Origin: Monosporascus cannonballus
Lineage: Eukaryota > Ascomycota > Sordariomycetes > Xylariales
Assembly: GCA_004154925.1 (NCBI GenBank)
Contig: QJNS01000181.1
Location: 1-64,000, forward strand
Length of the DNA: 64,000 bases
Direction of reading: 5' to 3'
Under the pieces are notes generated by a model. It worked only from the letters and a program-made list of their open reading frames with translations, ran no database searches and was not told the origin of the DNA. This document shows, one piece after another, positions 21,923 through 32,654 of this stretch. The number at the start of each line of letters is the position of its first letter. Position 1 is the stretch's first letter. Position numbers and translations under genes: made by a program.

Positions 21923-24011
21923 TTAGAAATCGGGGTCGATACCTCTAGAGAGGAGTAAGAACCAGTTTCATTTTGCTAACGATATATCCCGTATAACTTT
22001 ATTAAACCCTACCTGTAGTCCTATCCCGGGCTACTTTGCACAGATATTGACGCTGTTCTACCCGTTCCCGGCTTCCTGATAGTGAAGAAGCAGCACATGG
22101 CGATCACGAATTCTGCGGCCGTATCATACACCGTCGCAGTTGCATTCATCCAACCTTGAAGAACCAACATGTCTATCTTCCTTCTTCTTAAGGCTCCGCG
22201 AAGTCGTCTATCCCGGTGTTAGGGGAAGCGCAATTCCGATATGGGCGGTATAGCTTGGGAACTCAAAACTCGGTCTCTTCCTCTAATTACCCAGTGAACA
22301 GCAAGTCTAGGTCAGGGTAATATCCACCATCCAGAACTGTATCTTGAGACGTGTCGATGCATAGCCGAGAGTCTACGTAAGATGTGTTCGCACGGTTACT
22401 ATCGGGCGGCCAGCCTGCCTATTATAGGAGTATATTCAATGGCTGATCTCCATTATCAGATTATGCTGCGGAAATTTAAGCCGGCATCGGTTAATTCTTG
22501 GCTCTTCCGTGGTCCAAGTCTTGTTATAGACCATGCGTAATACGCTTCGAAGGTGGTGGTCTCCTCGGTTTTGTCAGCTACCCGCGGCGGCTGCTAGTAA
22601 CCAGCCTATATTGCCTGTCGAAGGAAATAGGCCTATGAGTCTCGATTCGTCAAGTTTCATTGTCATATTACAGATCGCTGAGAAGTAGCTAGGTAAAACG
22701 TCACTTAGAAAACATGTTGTATTATTCTGCTGGTCTCTTGACCATTGGCCAATTTTGTATACCGCGCTCCTCCTGAGCAGTCACAGATCTAATTCCTGTC
22801 CCCGTACTTCCTGTGAGTCTGTACCACACATTTACTTCCTTTGAACCAAATTTTCTTAAGTGTTTGTCCTTATGTTTAGTACTATAATGACATGACAAGA
22901 ATCCATTGCCGTACTTGAACACAAGATAGAAACCAATACAATAGTACACGCGGTTCCAAAGCGCGAAGTACTACACAAAATGAGGAATATAAAACATTTC
23001 GAAAATGGGATTAATATACTGATGAGGCGTTTTCAGCTTTTAATGTTCCCACTGATACGTAATTTGTCACACTTACTAGGGAGCAGCTGCACAGCTCTTG
23101 AGGGTATATTGACTTGTAGGAAGCTAGGAAGCGTTGATCCCACTTGCTGTGGGTGATCCACTGATATAGGGCTCTTGGGCTCCGATATTGCTGCCCAACA
23201 GAAAAAGGGGGGGGTCCTTTCCACGACATAATTGTTATTTATACTTTGGTGCTACAAAGCCGGCAATGCTCTCAGATCGTCCATTAAATTCATAAAATGA
23301 CTCCAGGGGGGGATCTGTCAACCAGAGCGAAAGATACCCCCGTGTATCTCCTCGCGCACAAGCTGTGAGCTGTTGTTGGAGGTCAGAGCGACAAGGCAAC
23401 CCATATATTGATAAGTGTCTGAAACCTGACCTTCTTGTTCTTTTTGAACAGGTGGGAAAAACCATCGATATATATACCTCGCGCCGACCTCGTAGAGGTG
23501 ACGTAGCCCTGACGCGTACATCCCACATCACCTGACACGAACATACTCGTAACGAACTGATTCGGGCCAAGCGCGTGCGCTGCGATAGGTGACCTAGTTA
23601 TACGGGTACGAATACGAGCACGAAGCCGAAAGCGGTCGCTGAGGGGCCCAGATGGTAACGGATATGCAGCATCCTCTTTGGAGTAATATCACTAACTCGT
23701 GAAGGGGAATGTTGTTGAAGCTGACGTATGACATTAGTTAGCCTAACTAGCACGATGGGTAGCCAAGACGAGTGCTCTTGAACAGATACGTGGTTATACG
23801 CAAGGGGCCCGTCAAGCCCAGGAGCGGGGACACTTTCTCGAATAGGGTGAACTCTCTCGCCCTCGGATCGAAGCGGGGACTGATTATGCCAGCTTTTTTT
23901 GCTGTTCTAACGTCTATAAATAATCCTTACGTCTCGTAGAGATTGGTGGCCTTCCCGGGTTCCCGAAGTGCACCTCCGGCTCTAGACACCACTTCTTAAC
24001 CCCAGCAACAT
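21923..24011. other. GC-normal intergenic region
   Basis: About 2.1 kb without a recognisable gene. Open frames of up to 111 codons (23235-23570 minus) have no identifiable domain. The right end is the promoter region of the SDR gene. Confidence 0.45.
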
Positions 24012-24809
24012 ATGATGGCTCAGTCTCTCCAGGGCACCACGGTGCTCGTCACCGGCGCCGCGGGCGGCTTGGGCAAGGCCATCGCGAAGGGGTACCTGGA
24101 CGCGGGGGCAAACGTGGCGATCTGCGACATCAGCGACGAGCGGCTGAAGCAGACGAGCGACGAGTTCGAGGGGACCGGCCGGTTCCTCGGCGTCAAGACC
24201 GACGTCACGGACGAGGTCGCCGTGAACGAGCTGGTCGGCGCCGTGGTCGCCAAGTTCGGCCGCGTCGACGTCCTGGTCAACAACGCCGGTATCGCCGACG
24301 TATTCGACCCCATCGGCACCCTCTCGAAGGAGATCTGGGACCGCGTCCTCAGCATCAACCTGACGGGCTCGTTCCTCCCCGCCAGGGCGGCCGTCAACGC
24401 CATGGAGAGGCAGTCGCCGCCGGGGGGCGTCATCATCCAGATCGGCTCGACGGCGAGCAGCCGCGGCCTCGAGGCCGGGGTGGCCTACACCGTCAGCAAG
24501 CACGGCGTGGCGGCCCTCGTGAAGAACACCGCCGGCTTCTACGGGCCCAAGGGGATCTACGCCATCGGGCTGATGCTGGGTCCTATGATCGATACGAATA
24601 TCTTGGAAGGGATGAAGGCGCTGGGCGAATTCAACAGGGAGGCTTACTCGCTGACCGTCGCGGCATCTCTTAAGCCAGAGCAGATTGGCGAAGTGGCCGT
24701 TAAGCTCGACGATGTCGCCAAGTACTGTGTATTCTTATCTGACCGGAGTATTGCGGCATCGGCGAACGGATCGTGTATCACGTTCAACAAGAACTCTCCC
24801 CGAGCTTAA
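24012..24809 (+). CDS. Short-chain dehydrogenase/reductase (SDR), single exon
   Basis: A 265-residue classical SDR, a Rossmann-fold NAD(P)-dependent oxidoreductase. The cofactor motif TGAAGGLG is at 14-21, an acidic residue follows the second strand (CDIS, Asp39), which usually favours NAD(H), NNAG is at 90-93, the structural Asn at about 116 (SINLTG), catalytic Ser146 in IGSTAS, and Tyr159-xxx-Lys163 in AYTVSK. The length is typical. Two adjacent ATGs (24012 and 24015) offer starts one codon apart. Codon use is GC-rich like that of LipB and unlike the AT islands. The substrate cannot be predicted; no biosynthetic neighbour suggests one. The C-terminus lacks the usual DGG-like ending (ANGSCITFNKN instead), a modest oddity. 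Confidence 0.92.
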   Translation: MMAQSLQGTTVLVTGAAGGLGKAIAKGYLDAGANVAICDISDERLKQTSDEFEGTGRFLGVKTDVTDEVAVNELVGAVVAKFGRVDVLVNNAGIADVFDPIGTLSKEIWDRVLSINLTGSFLPARAAVNAMERQSPPGGVIIQIGSTASSRGLEAGVAYTVSKHGVAALVKNTAGFYGPKGIYAIGLMLGPMIDTNILEGMKALGEFNREAYSLTVAASLKPEQIGEVAVKLDDVAKYCVFLSDRSIAASANGSCITFNKNSPRA

Positions 24810-25972
24810 AGCACGAATAATGTACATAACTCCCGACGACCTCAGAGTACCCGGCCTGGCGGCGCTTTAAATGCGAGAGATGGCTGTAATTGCCTCTACT
24901 AAACTGGGTTTTGACTACATAACTAAATATTTCGTTAAAAGGCCTGGGTACGCGGCGTACCTTGAACTGCAAGAATTATGACGCAGCTGGCGAGAACAAT
25001 ATAGACATGTCAGAGTTATAGCCTTACCTTCGTCTCTATTTTCCATTTTTCAGTTTATGACCAATCAGAAGGTGTGCGCTTCGGTGGCCGTATACGCGTC
25101 GGCTCTCAAATTCTCGTCTTAGGGATTGAAGCTATTATCGACGTTCTTTTTGCCATCCATGGGCAGACGGCCCTGGGATCATTAGAGGACTGGTTCAGGG
25201 GCCGTCTATGGAGAGCCCAATAATGTGGAGGCTAGGGCGATATACGTGGTGAAATATGAGTACCTTGGTCGCGCTTCAGCCTCCTGTGCCGGCGGGATCT
25301 TGTTCATTACACCAATTTGCCCAAACCCGGGCGTGAATACGTTGACCAAACCCATGAACGCCGTATTATAGAGAAATAAGGGGTAGATACATCAGGGGCT
25401 CTTGGCTTTAAGGGCGTTCTTGAACCTAGTCCCATGCCCATGTGTTTCGTGAATCTGCGTCCACCTAGCAACCTTCTAGCGTTGCCATATAAATTAAATT
25501 AGGGGCAGTATGTTGTCAGGATCCTGGCAGATAGTGATAGGTTGCCGAGACATAACCCCGTTCCACGGTCTAATTCGGAGCTACGGATGAATATAAAATC
25601 ACGGGAGCCAAATAGTTCAAGAGGTGCGCGGAGCAAAATATAACTTATCCGATTTTCTACTACGCACTCCTTTTCGCCTCCCAGTGATCCGGCCTCGACT
25701 AGCTCTCCTCTTTGTTTCCCTCGGATGACCATATTTCCTGACAGGTGCCTGATAAGGTGAAGATGGATACCCCACACCACCACGTCCCTTCACTTTGGTG
25801 ACATTGTCCCTTGATATCATCCACGGTTAACCTCCCCTTTTCTGCATTCCAAGCTTGCTTAGTCACCGAACACCTCCCCAGGCGCCGCGCCATGAAGCAT
25901 TCGAAAGAACTCACTTGAGCACCGGCCGGGATCCCCGGGATCCGTCTCCTCGGGGGCGCGGCGCCCGCTTTC
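24810..25972. other. Intergenic region between convergent SDR and F-box genes
   Basis: About 1.16 kb lying downstream of both the SDR (plus) and the F-box gene (minus), so it would hold two 3' ends. Small open frames (25499-25783, 25617-25820, 25699-25914, all minus) overlap one another in different frames and show no domain. Confidence 0.45.
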
Positions 25973-27643
25973 CTAGCTGGGCGCGAAGCTCAGCACCCGC
26001 ACCGCCTTGGTCAGGAACAGGCGGCTGTAGGGGTTCCCGTGGTGGTCCTCGGCATCCTCCTCCCGGCGCATGCCCACCACGCCGTACGTGTACATGACGC
26101 AGTCGTCGTATAACGCCACGAAGCTAACCGGCACCGCGGACCCCAGTCCGGCCGTCGCGGACTTGGAGATGGCGTACGACGGGCGCCCGTGGGCCTGCTC
26201 ACCCGTCGCGGGCGAGCCATCCGCTTTGAGGCTCAGGATGTAGACCTGGTCCCTGACTTCGACGACGATACGGCCGTTGCGCACGCTCAGCCAGCCGCCC
26301 AAGTCAAAGTTGCGCGGGTCATCGTGCGGTGCGCATTGTACTATCAAGGCGTTTCTCGCGAGAGCTTCGGCGGCTTTCGTCGTGTCGCCTCCTAGGAGGC
26401 CGGAAAGGCAATCACGCCAGTTACGCACGATGACCACTCTTCCGCCGCGACTCACGCCCACCATGAGGTCGCCACAGATCTTACCGGCTCCCCAATCGTC
26501 GTCCTGCAGGGCCTCAAGTTGCTGGTCTCTCATGTCATCCGAATCCTGGCCAAGGAAGGAGCTTACCCCTGGTTGGATGGAGAGAGGCACTGAACGGCCT
26601 GTACTCGGCCATCGGGGCGGAAATACTATTGGTTCGGACTCTCGCATGCTCTGTACAGCTGATGCAAGAGCTAGGCTGTCCTGGTCGTTGTCCGTGTAAT
26701 CAAGCTCAGGGTGATCGATGTAGTAGAATCGATGAGGTGAGCACTTCCACGGTTCGATTGCCCCTAGGTACTCGCCGGTCGCCTTCGAGTGGACGTGAAA
26801 ACCCTTCGTCCCCAGTGAATACAATACGCAATCATGGTCCTGATACAGATGACCAACGGCATTATTCTCCATCTTGACGTGGGTAACGAGCTGCGGCGGC
26901 TCCTGCAACATGTCGTACACGAATCCCTGGCCCTGTGACGAGACTACACAGAGCGTGTTGAAGCTGAGCTGATAGCCGCGGGTCTCGCAGTCGTGATGCA
27001 GCACCGCGATTTGCTCAAAGACGCCTCTTTCTCCGCCGTCTTCTTTGGTCGTGCGCCATATCTCGAGAGAATCGCCGTTACGGTCCCAGACTGCCGTCCC
27101 TCGGCCGTCGACGTCGTCATACTCTAGATGCGCATATGGCCTGACAACGTCACGGCTCAATGCCCAGAGTCGACGGCCCGTATCCATGCAAGTCACTTCA
27201 ATGCCGCCGAACTGAGAAGTGGAGACAATAAAGCGGCGTTTGAAGTCCGGACGGAAGCGCCAGACCGGTTCTCTGCGAATGGTGAAGATGCTTTCTGTTG
27301 TTGTAGGAGCCTTTGAGGCCAAATTGCGCCGCAGGAGGGTCTGCTTTTTGCACAACTCCTTCCATGACGATGTATTTTCGTAATACTTGCTGAAGCTTTG
27401 GACTTCACTGTGGTAGAGCGAAGGCTCCGTGGTCGATGGACTGTGCTCTGTCTTGAAATTGTTCGAGTAGATGAGGTTTTGATGTGTTTGGTCAATGAAG
27501 GCGTGCCAGGCCCTCGAGCAGCAGGTCAAAGCCGCTACCGTGGAGACAGGGGAGAAATCGAGGATTCTCAGCACAATCTCAGGCGGCAAAGAGACCAACG
27601 GGTCTGTGGGGATGCCGGCGCTGCCAGTCATTATTGTTACCAA
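25973..27643 (-). CDS. F-box domain protein, single exon
   Basis: A 556-residue protein with an N-terminal F-box at about residues 15-60 (LVSLPPEIVLRILDFS followed by the conserved Ala-Leu, Cys-Cys-Ser-Arg-Ala-Trp pattern), the motif that binds Skp1 in SCF ubiquitin ligases. The rest has no named domain that I recognise. Alternating short hydrophobic segments with Trp and Asp, such as GRRLWALSRDV, VWDRNGDSLEIWR and GGWLSVRNGRIVVEV, look like beta-rich, possibly propeller-like, structure for substrate binding. No intron is needed. Met1 and Met5 are both possible starts. A 292-bp MITE lies 162 bp upstream of the start codon. The target protein is unknown. Confidence 0.88.
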   Translation of the reverse strand: MVTIMTGSAGIPTDPLVSLPPEIVLRILDFSPVSTVAALTCCSRAWHAFIDQTHQNLIYSNNFKTEHSPSTTEPSLYHSEVQSFSKYYENTSSWKELCKKQTLLRRNLASKAPTTTESIFTIRREPVWRFRPDFKRRFIVSTSQFGGIEVTCMDTGRRLWALSRDVVRPYAHLEYDDVDGRGTAVWDRNGDSLEIWRTTKEDGGERGVFEQIAVLHHDCETRGYQLSFNTLCVVSSQGQGFVYDMLQEPPQLVTHVKMENNAVGHLYQDHDCVLYSLGTKGFHVHSKATGEYLGAIEPWKCSPHRFYYIDHPELDYTDNDQDSLALASAVQSMRESEPIVFPPRWPSTGRSVPLSIQPGVSSFLGQDSDDMRDQQLEALQDDDWGAGKICGDLMVGVSRGGRVVIVRNWRDCLSGLLGGDTTKAAEALARNALIVQCAPHDDPRNFDLGGWLSVRNGRIVVEVRDQVYILSLKADGSPATGEQAHGRPSYAISKSATAGLGSAVPVSFVALYDDCVMYTYGVVGMRREEDAEDHHGNPYSRLFLTKAVRVLSFAPS

Positions 27644-27804
27644 CGTGGATTCTCGTTGTGCAACGGGTTTGGAAATGCGAATTGCCTATCTGAGCACGTC
27701 GAGGGAAGCTTGGAGAGCCGCAATGACGTTCCGGGGCCTTGAAGTTGGCTCAACTGCTGCAAGTGGAGAAAGGTCATGTGACCGGCGTAGCACAGCTTCC
27801 CTGA

Positions 27805-28096
27805 CAGGCTCTGGACAAAATACAGTAGTTGGGACACCCCACCACCCACACTTCTACAGCCGATATCAACAATCATATATACTTATACGCAATTTATCCT
27901 AGAAAAATCGCAGGAAAAATTCCGACAATTTTACCATAATTACCGACTTCTGTCTTTTATAATAAGACTAAAAAAGAAGCTATTATCGTCAATGCGTTGT
28001 TGACGTAATTGCAGGTGAAAAAAAAAATATCGAAATTGGGGACCTTTACGTAGTATGGGGCGTGGGGGGTGTCCCAGTTATTTCGTCCAGAGCCCG
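27805..28096. mobile_element. 292-bp MITE upstream of the F-box gene
   Basis: Inverted ends CAGGCTCTGGACAAAATA and (inverted) CGGGCTCTGGACGAAATA continue into GGGACACCCC on both sides, giving TIRs of about 35-45 bp. An exact CCTGA duplication flanks the element (27800-27804, 28097-28101). The interior is AT-rich and non-coding. A 5-bp duplication with these ends does not match a superfamily I can name confidently. It lies in the probable promoter of the F-box gene. Confidence 0.85.
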
Positions 28097-28101
28097 CCTG
28101 A

Positions 28102-29975
28102 GTAGTAGGAGTACCTCCGCACACTTCTTGATGCTCTTATGGCCAGCTACCTAGATGATATTCTTATGTACCTAGGCATCCTGTCGCTAGAAGACGTCGA
28201 AAGATGAGGTGAGGCTTGTAGAGAGGAAACTTACTGCATACTTGCCTTCTGAAGTATCTCGGGTACTTAACAGTGGTGAACCCGCCACTGGGTTAATTTA
28301 CCCACGATATCCCCGCTGGGATGCACGCCAGCAAGCCCACATTACATACCGACATGCTCTTTAATTTGCGGCAGAATGCAGATATACGTCGAGCGACTCA
28401 GCGTCGATGCCAAGAGAGGGTCACCATCTTGCTGTTCGTATCATCCCCCTTACCGTGGCTAACTGCTTCACCGTTCCTTGTCTAGCGATGTGCATATGGT
28501 GATGCTTCCTCATACGCAGTATGTCGCTTTCGATTCCGCAACTAGACGTCCCTCACAGGTTGCCAAGGTCATGGACGCAGTATTCGTAGAGTTGGGCCCT
28601 TGTGCATAGGTGGTGGTGTAGTCCAGAATCGCAATGCCAGATTGCAAAGGGTCACGCCTCCTACCTTAGCTGCCGAGACTTCAGCTGCGAGTACAGCTTG
28701 GATAGAGCGACACGTCGTTTTGTTATCAAAGAGCGGCTTCGTTGGTCTTGCACTTACGATGCTATTTAGCCCCCGGTTCCGACAGAGTCTGTGCATACAT
28801 TCGATATTACGAAGGTCGTGCTGTCGACATGCAGTTTCAGCCACGCAAACTGGACGGGATTAAAACAATGCAAGTCTCGGTCTCAGCACCGTTAGTGGGA
28901 TCCTTCATCGATAGTCATGTCGCCAGACCTGTTCCACCGCCCTAATGATTCATGGGGGTTGTTCGACCGAACAGGAGCCCTCTAGCAGTTAACCTGAGCT
29001 GCCGCTAAATAAATTTCCGCCAGTGACCTGGTTGCACGCTGTGACGAGCCGTCGATCAGCGCGTGGTTACGGGGAGCGTCTCCCGGTATGTGGGCTAGTC
29101 TAAAAGAAAGCGCGGTTTCTACTAGTCCTGCCCGCAATAGCCCTCCGTCTGTAAGTGCATACGAAAATCCCCGGGTTCCATAGGTAGGCAGCTAAGGAGA
29201 TCCAGTCGACAACGATCGATGTCCACGGCTCCTGAGATTCAAAGGAAATGAATGACCTCGCGTATCGCGCGGAGAATTCTGATACGTCAGATTGATCAGC
29301 AGCGGGCATACTTAGTAGAGTAAAATTACAGCAGCTTGACTTACATGCAAAGTGACGGCTGAAAAGCAGCTGCTCATTGGCAGTCGGTGTTGGGTCCGCA
29401 TGCGCTAGGATGGAGATTATCCAGCTAGCGAGCCCCAGCTTCCTCGGCTCTACCCAGCATACAGCCGACATTTACTCTGTTTCCTGCTTGGAAGAGCTGG
29501 CACCCCAGGCCAGAAGGGCCATGACGCCGCCAGGTTATCGTAGCAAAGCAACATGAAGTTTCGTGATTTCATGGGGCTAAGAGGCATGATGCACATCCGA
29601 TGGACGTAAAGTCACCGTGAAGTAGGTACGTATAATGTGTACAGTACATACGTGTACATAGGCCATGTATCTACAGTAGGTACAGAGAACATCAGCCGCC
29701 AGGCGCACGAGGAGCTGGGGCCACCTGGCTGGTAGCTAAGTCGGGGGGTGGGGGGGAATCAAAGCCCCGGCTTACCGGACAGGGCAACCCCTAATCGCCG
29801 AACGGACTGAGGGCCAGTAAACTCCGGGGGCGCTCTCTGTTGCCCGCCCATGTAATTTTTATTACGCCGTCGGATTGCACCGAATATCGCTCCTATTCCC
29901 GTCCGCCCTCCTGATGACTAACAAGACAAGACAAGACGAGGCAAGGCTCCGACGTCGCAAGGCCAACCAACACCA
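28102..29975. other. Intergenic region between F-box and LipB genes
   Basis: About 1.9 kb lying upstream of both divergent genes. Short open frames (28569-28844 minus, 29100-29471 minus) have no recognisable domain. A short AAGAC repeat (about 29925-29940) lies just upstream of the LipB start. Many TACGTA/GTAC-type motifs cluster at 29620-29690. Confidence 0.45.
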
Positions 29976-29984
29976 ATGATATGA
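29976..29984 (+). promoter_or_regulatory. Two-codon upstream ORF overlapping the LipB start
   Basis: The sequence ATGATATGA contains an ATG-ATA-TGA mini-frame whose stop overlaps the ATG at 29981-29983 used by LipB. If the transcript includes it, scanning ribosomes would meet this start first and could reinitiate at the overlapping ATG. No other in-frame ATG near the N-terminus competes. Confidence 0.45.
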
Positions 29985-31090
29985 CGGCGCTCCGCCACAT
30001 CCACCTCCGGTCGTGGCCGTGGACCTCGCCCCCGCGGTTTCCGACGTACGCGCTCGCGAGCGCGGTGCAGACGGAGCTGCAACAGCGGCTGCTGCGCTGG
30101 AAGGCCGCGACCGCAGCCGCCGCGGCGTCCGGCACCACCACTCCGGACCACGCCGACGCCCCTCCGCCGACGCTCCTCACCTTCACGCCGGCGCCGACCT
30201 ACACACTGGGCCGGCGACAGACGACGCCCCTCAGCGCCCCGGAGCTGGCGCGCCTGCAGCGGCCGCTGTCGCTGCGGTACGGCGTCGGGCCCGGGCAGTC
30301 GTTGCCGCCCGCGGATGATTACGATTACGCCGATAATAGCAATGACGGCAATACCGGCTTCGCGCTGGCGCCGGAGGTGACGCAGGCGCCGCGCGGCGGG
30401 CTCGCGACGTACCACGGGCCGGGGCAGGTGGTGTTCTGGCCGGTGCTGGACCTGCGGTCGCCGCTGCACCGGCACCTCGGCGTGCGCGACTACGCGTGCC
30501 TGCTGGAGCAGACGACGATCGCCGCGCTCGCTCGGTTCGGCGTGCGCGGGTTCACGACCGAGAACCCGGGCGTGTGGGTGCGGCAGCAGGGGGAGGCTGC
30601 CGGTGCCATAGCCATAGGGAAAGGGGAAGGAGAAGGAGAAACGGAGAAAGGAGACGAGCGCAAGATCGCCGCCCTCGGCGTGCACCTCCGCCGTCACGTC
30701 ACGGGCCTCGGAGTCGCAGTCAACATCGGGATGCCCGTGTCCGGGCCCGGGGACGAGGCCGCGAATCCGTGGGCCCGCATCGTGGCGTGCGGGCTCGGCG
30801 ACAAGGGCGTCACGAGCCTCGCGGCGGAGCTCGGCGGCGGCCTCCCCTCTCGGGACGACGACGCCGCGACGTCATCATCACCGGGGCCTTTACGGGCGAT
30901 GGCATACTACGGCGCCGCCGTTGCGGAGACCTGGGCGCGCGAGTTCGCCGCGCGCCTGGGGCTCGACGGCGGCGTGGAGCGCTTTGAGGCCGGCGGCGCC
31001 CCGTCGCTGGACCTGGACCTACGGAGTCTCGACAGGATAGACGGCTACGTTACGGCCCAGCCCGTGCAGCGTCAAGAAGCGGTCGTCTGA
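29981..31090 (+). CDS. LIP2: Octanoyl-[ACP]:protein N-octanoyltransferase (LipB/Lip2)
   Basis: LipB transfers octanoate from acyl carrier protein to lipoyl domains of mitochondrial 2-oxoacid dehydrogenases and glycine cleavage H protein, the first step of lipoate synthesis. The 369-residue frame carries the family motifs in order: LTFTPAPTYTLGRR near 64-77, RGGLATYHGPGQ near 138-149, catalytic Lys228 in ERKIAALGVHLRRHVTGLG, NIGMP, and catalytic Cys270 in IVACGLGDKGVTSL. It is longer than bacterial LipB because of low-complexity inserts (Asp/Asn-rich near 110-125, Gly/Glu-rich near 207-222, Ser/Asp-rich near 290-300). Codons are very GC-rich. An N-terminal mitochondrial presequence is not obvious, although the region is basic and Trp/Pro-rich. 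Single exon. Confidence 0.93.
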   Translation: MTALRHIHLRSWPWTSPPRFPTYALASAVQTELQQRLLRWKAATAAAAASGTTTPDHADAPPPTLLTFTPAPTYTLGRRQTTPLSAPELARLQRPLSLRYGVGPGQSLPPADDYDYADNSNDGNTGFALAPEVTQAPRGGLATYHGPGQVVFWPVLDLRSPLHRHLGVRDYACLLEQTTIAALARFGVRGFTTENPGVWVRQQGEAAGAIAIGKGEGEGETEKGDERKIAALGVHLRRHVTGLGVAVNIGMPVSGPGDEAANPWARIVACGLGDKGVTSLAAELGGGLPSRDDDAATSSSPGPLRAMAYYGAAVAETWAREFAARLGLDGGVERFEAGGAPSLDLDLRSLDRIDGYVTAQPVQRQEAVV

Positions 31091-32654
31091 ATACGGTCGA
31101 GGGTAGAGGGGGGGGGGAAGCGAATGACGTCGTTCTATTGGGACGTACCCTATTCGGGGGGTGGGACCGGTAGCAGGTCTCGCCCGTCTGACAGGGCAGC
31201 AGCACAAGATTAGAAGCAACACAAGAACAACAAGGACCCGCGGCGAGCTAGTAAAAGCATCCTCTTTTCCCCCTCTCAGGGGTGTGCCGATGCGGGCACG
31301 CAGGTTCATATCAACAGGACACGCCACGGTCCACTACCCCCGGCACACTAAAACACGCCGGGGCTTCCGGACCTTCCGTGATGTTTGTACACATCGCACC
31401 AACTCGGAGAATTCCCACTGTCATAGCGGCACAGCCAGCAGCCAGCAGCTAGCCTGCGTACGTTGTGTGGATTCGGATTCGGGTCGTGCTGGGCTAGAGC
31501 GGTCTTCTTGCAATGTACGCGTGCGTGCGTGCGTACTTCCCGTGCATGGAGAGGAGAGAAGAAACACAGAGAGTGGGCTACATTTGCGTACCATACATAC
31601 GTTGCATTATATTGCATACGTCCGCACAGACAAACTAACTATGCGTACGCATATATACATACACCCGCCGCAGTTCCATGACCGTACATACGGAGGGGAC
31701 AACAGTCGGTGGACCAATACAGTACCTATACCAGCAGACATCTCTAGCTCGGCAGCAGCGGCAGCAGCGGGCCACGCAGGTAGGGGCGACTGGGTACGGC
31801 AGGAAGGGGAAATACAGATGGTGGAAGGAGATACACGAACCGCCGAGATCGGCGACGTAGGGTGCGCGACGATGCATTGCTCGGGCGGCTGGCCGCAGGA
31901 AAGATGCTGCAGCAGGAAAATAAAATATTATACGCGGAAGGACGGGATGATGTATAATAATCTGCAGCGGCATGATATATACCTGCATATGCTTGTTTGC
32001 TTGCGTGTTCCCCAGTCCGCTCCACAGATCCCAGACGGAGCTCACCGAGAGATTGGCCCGGTACCGCTACTACTAAAAAGTACACAGAGGACAGATTGTA
32101 ACAATCATATCGGGCGGGCCGTGCGCGCGCATACGCACATAAGTGCACACAAGAGCATTGGTCGCATATAGGGTCGGGGCCAGGCCACCTTGCAGCTATG
32201 CTTCCGGATTGCATTGAGTGGGTAGCAGACGCCCCGTCCAACTTCGGCCGTCTGGACTTCGCTTGTCTGTCCCTCTCAGATGCTCTCACCTTAGCCTCCC
32301 GGTGCGGCATATGTAGCTAGTCCGCGGAGTGGAACGCTCCTATTCCGTCAACATCCTGCTGCTTCCCGTTTCTTTCCTGAGATATGCCCATAATCGATCC
32401 TTCAATCTTCCTCCCCTCCCTTCCTAGAATTAGAATTTTTTTTTTCAATCTCAGCGTTGGTGGAATGATACTTGTTCGGTTCGTTAAGAGGTGCATTACG
32501 CCACCGCGGAAATCATAAAGCAAAGGAGCTGGCAAAGTTGGGCCCGGTCGGGGCCTCCGTGAAATGATAACGCCATGCTCGCGAAAATTTTAGTCAGAAT
32601 TGCCGCCTGGAACCGAGGGATGCAAAATAACTCGGTCGAAAAGGAAAGACGCCT
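31091..32654. other. Intergenic region between convergent LipB and otubain genes
   Basis: Downstream of both genes. A long plus-strand open frame (31161-32171, 336 codons) exists, but its composition is simple-sequence-like (ACGT/TATATA runs, a GCGT microsatellite at 31518-31536) and no domain is visible, so I do not call it a gene. Several opposite-strand frames overlap it. Confidence 0.45.

Noticed and set aside
23982..24503. 173-codon open frame opposite the SDR gene
   Set aside because: Antisense shadow of GC-rich SDR codons; no independent family signal.
29918..30697. 259-codon open frame opposite LipB
   Set aside because: Antisense shadow of the very GC-rich LipB gene; Arg/His/Pro-rich composition with no domain.
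31161..32171. 336-codon open frame on the plus strand
   Set aside because: Composition follows simple TATA/ACGT repeats, no domain is visible, several opposite-strand frames overlap it, and it lies between two convergent genes where 3' UTRs are expected.
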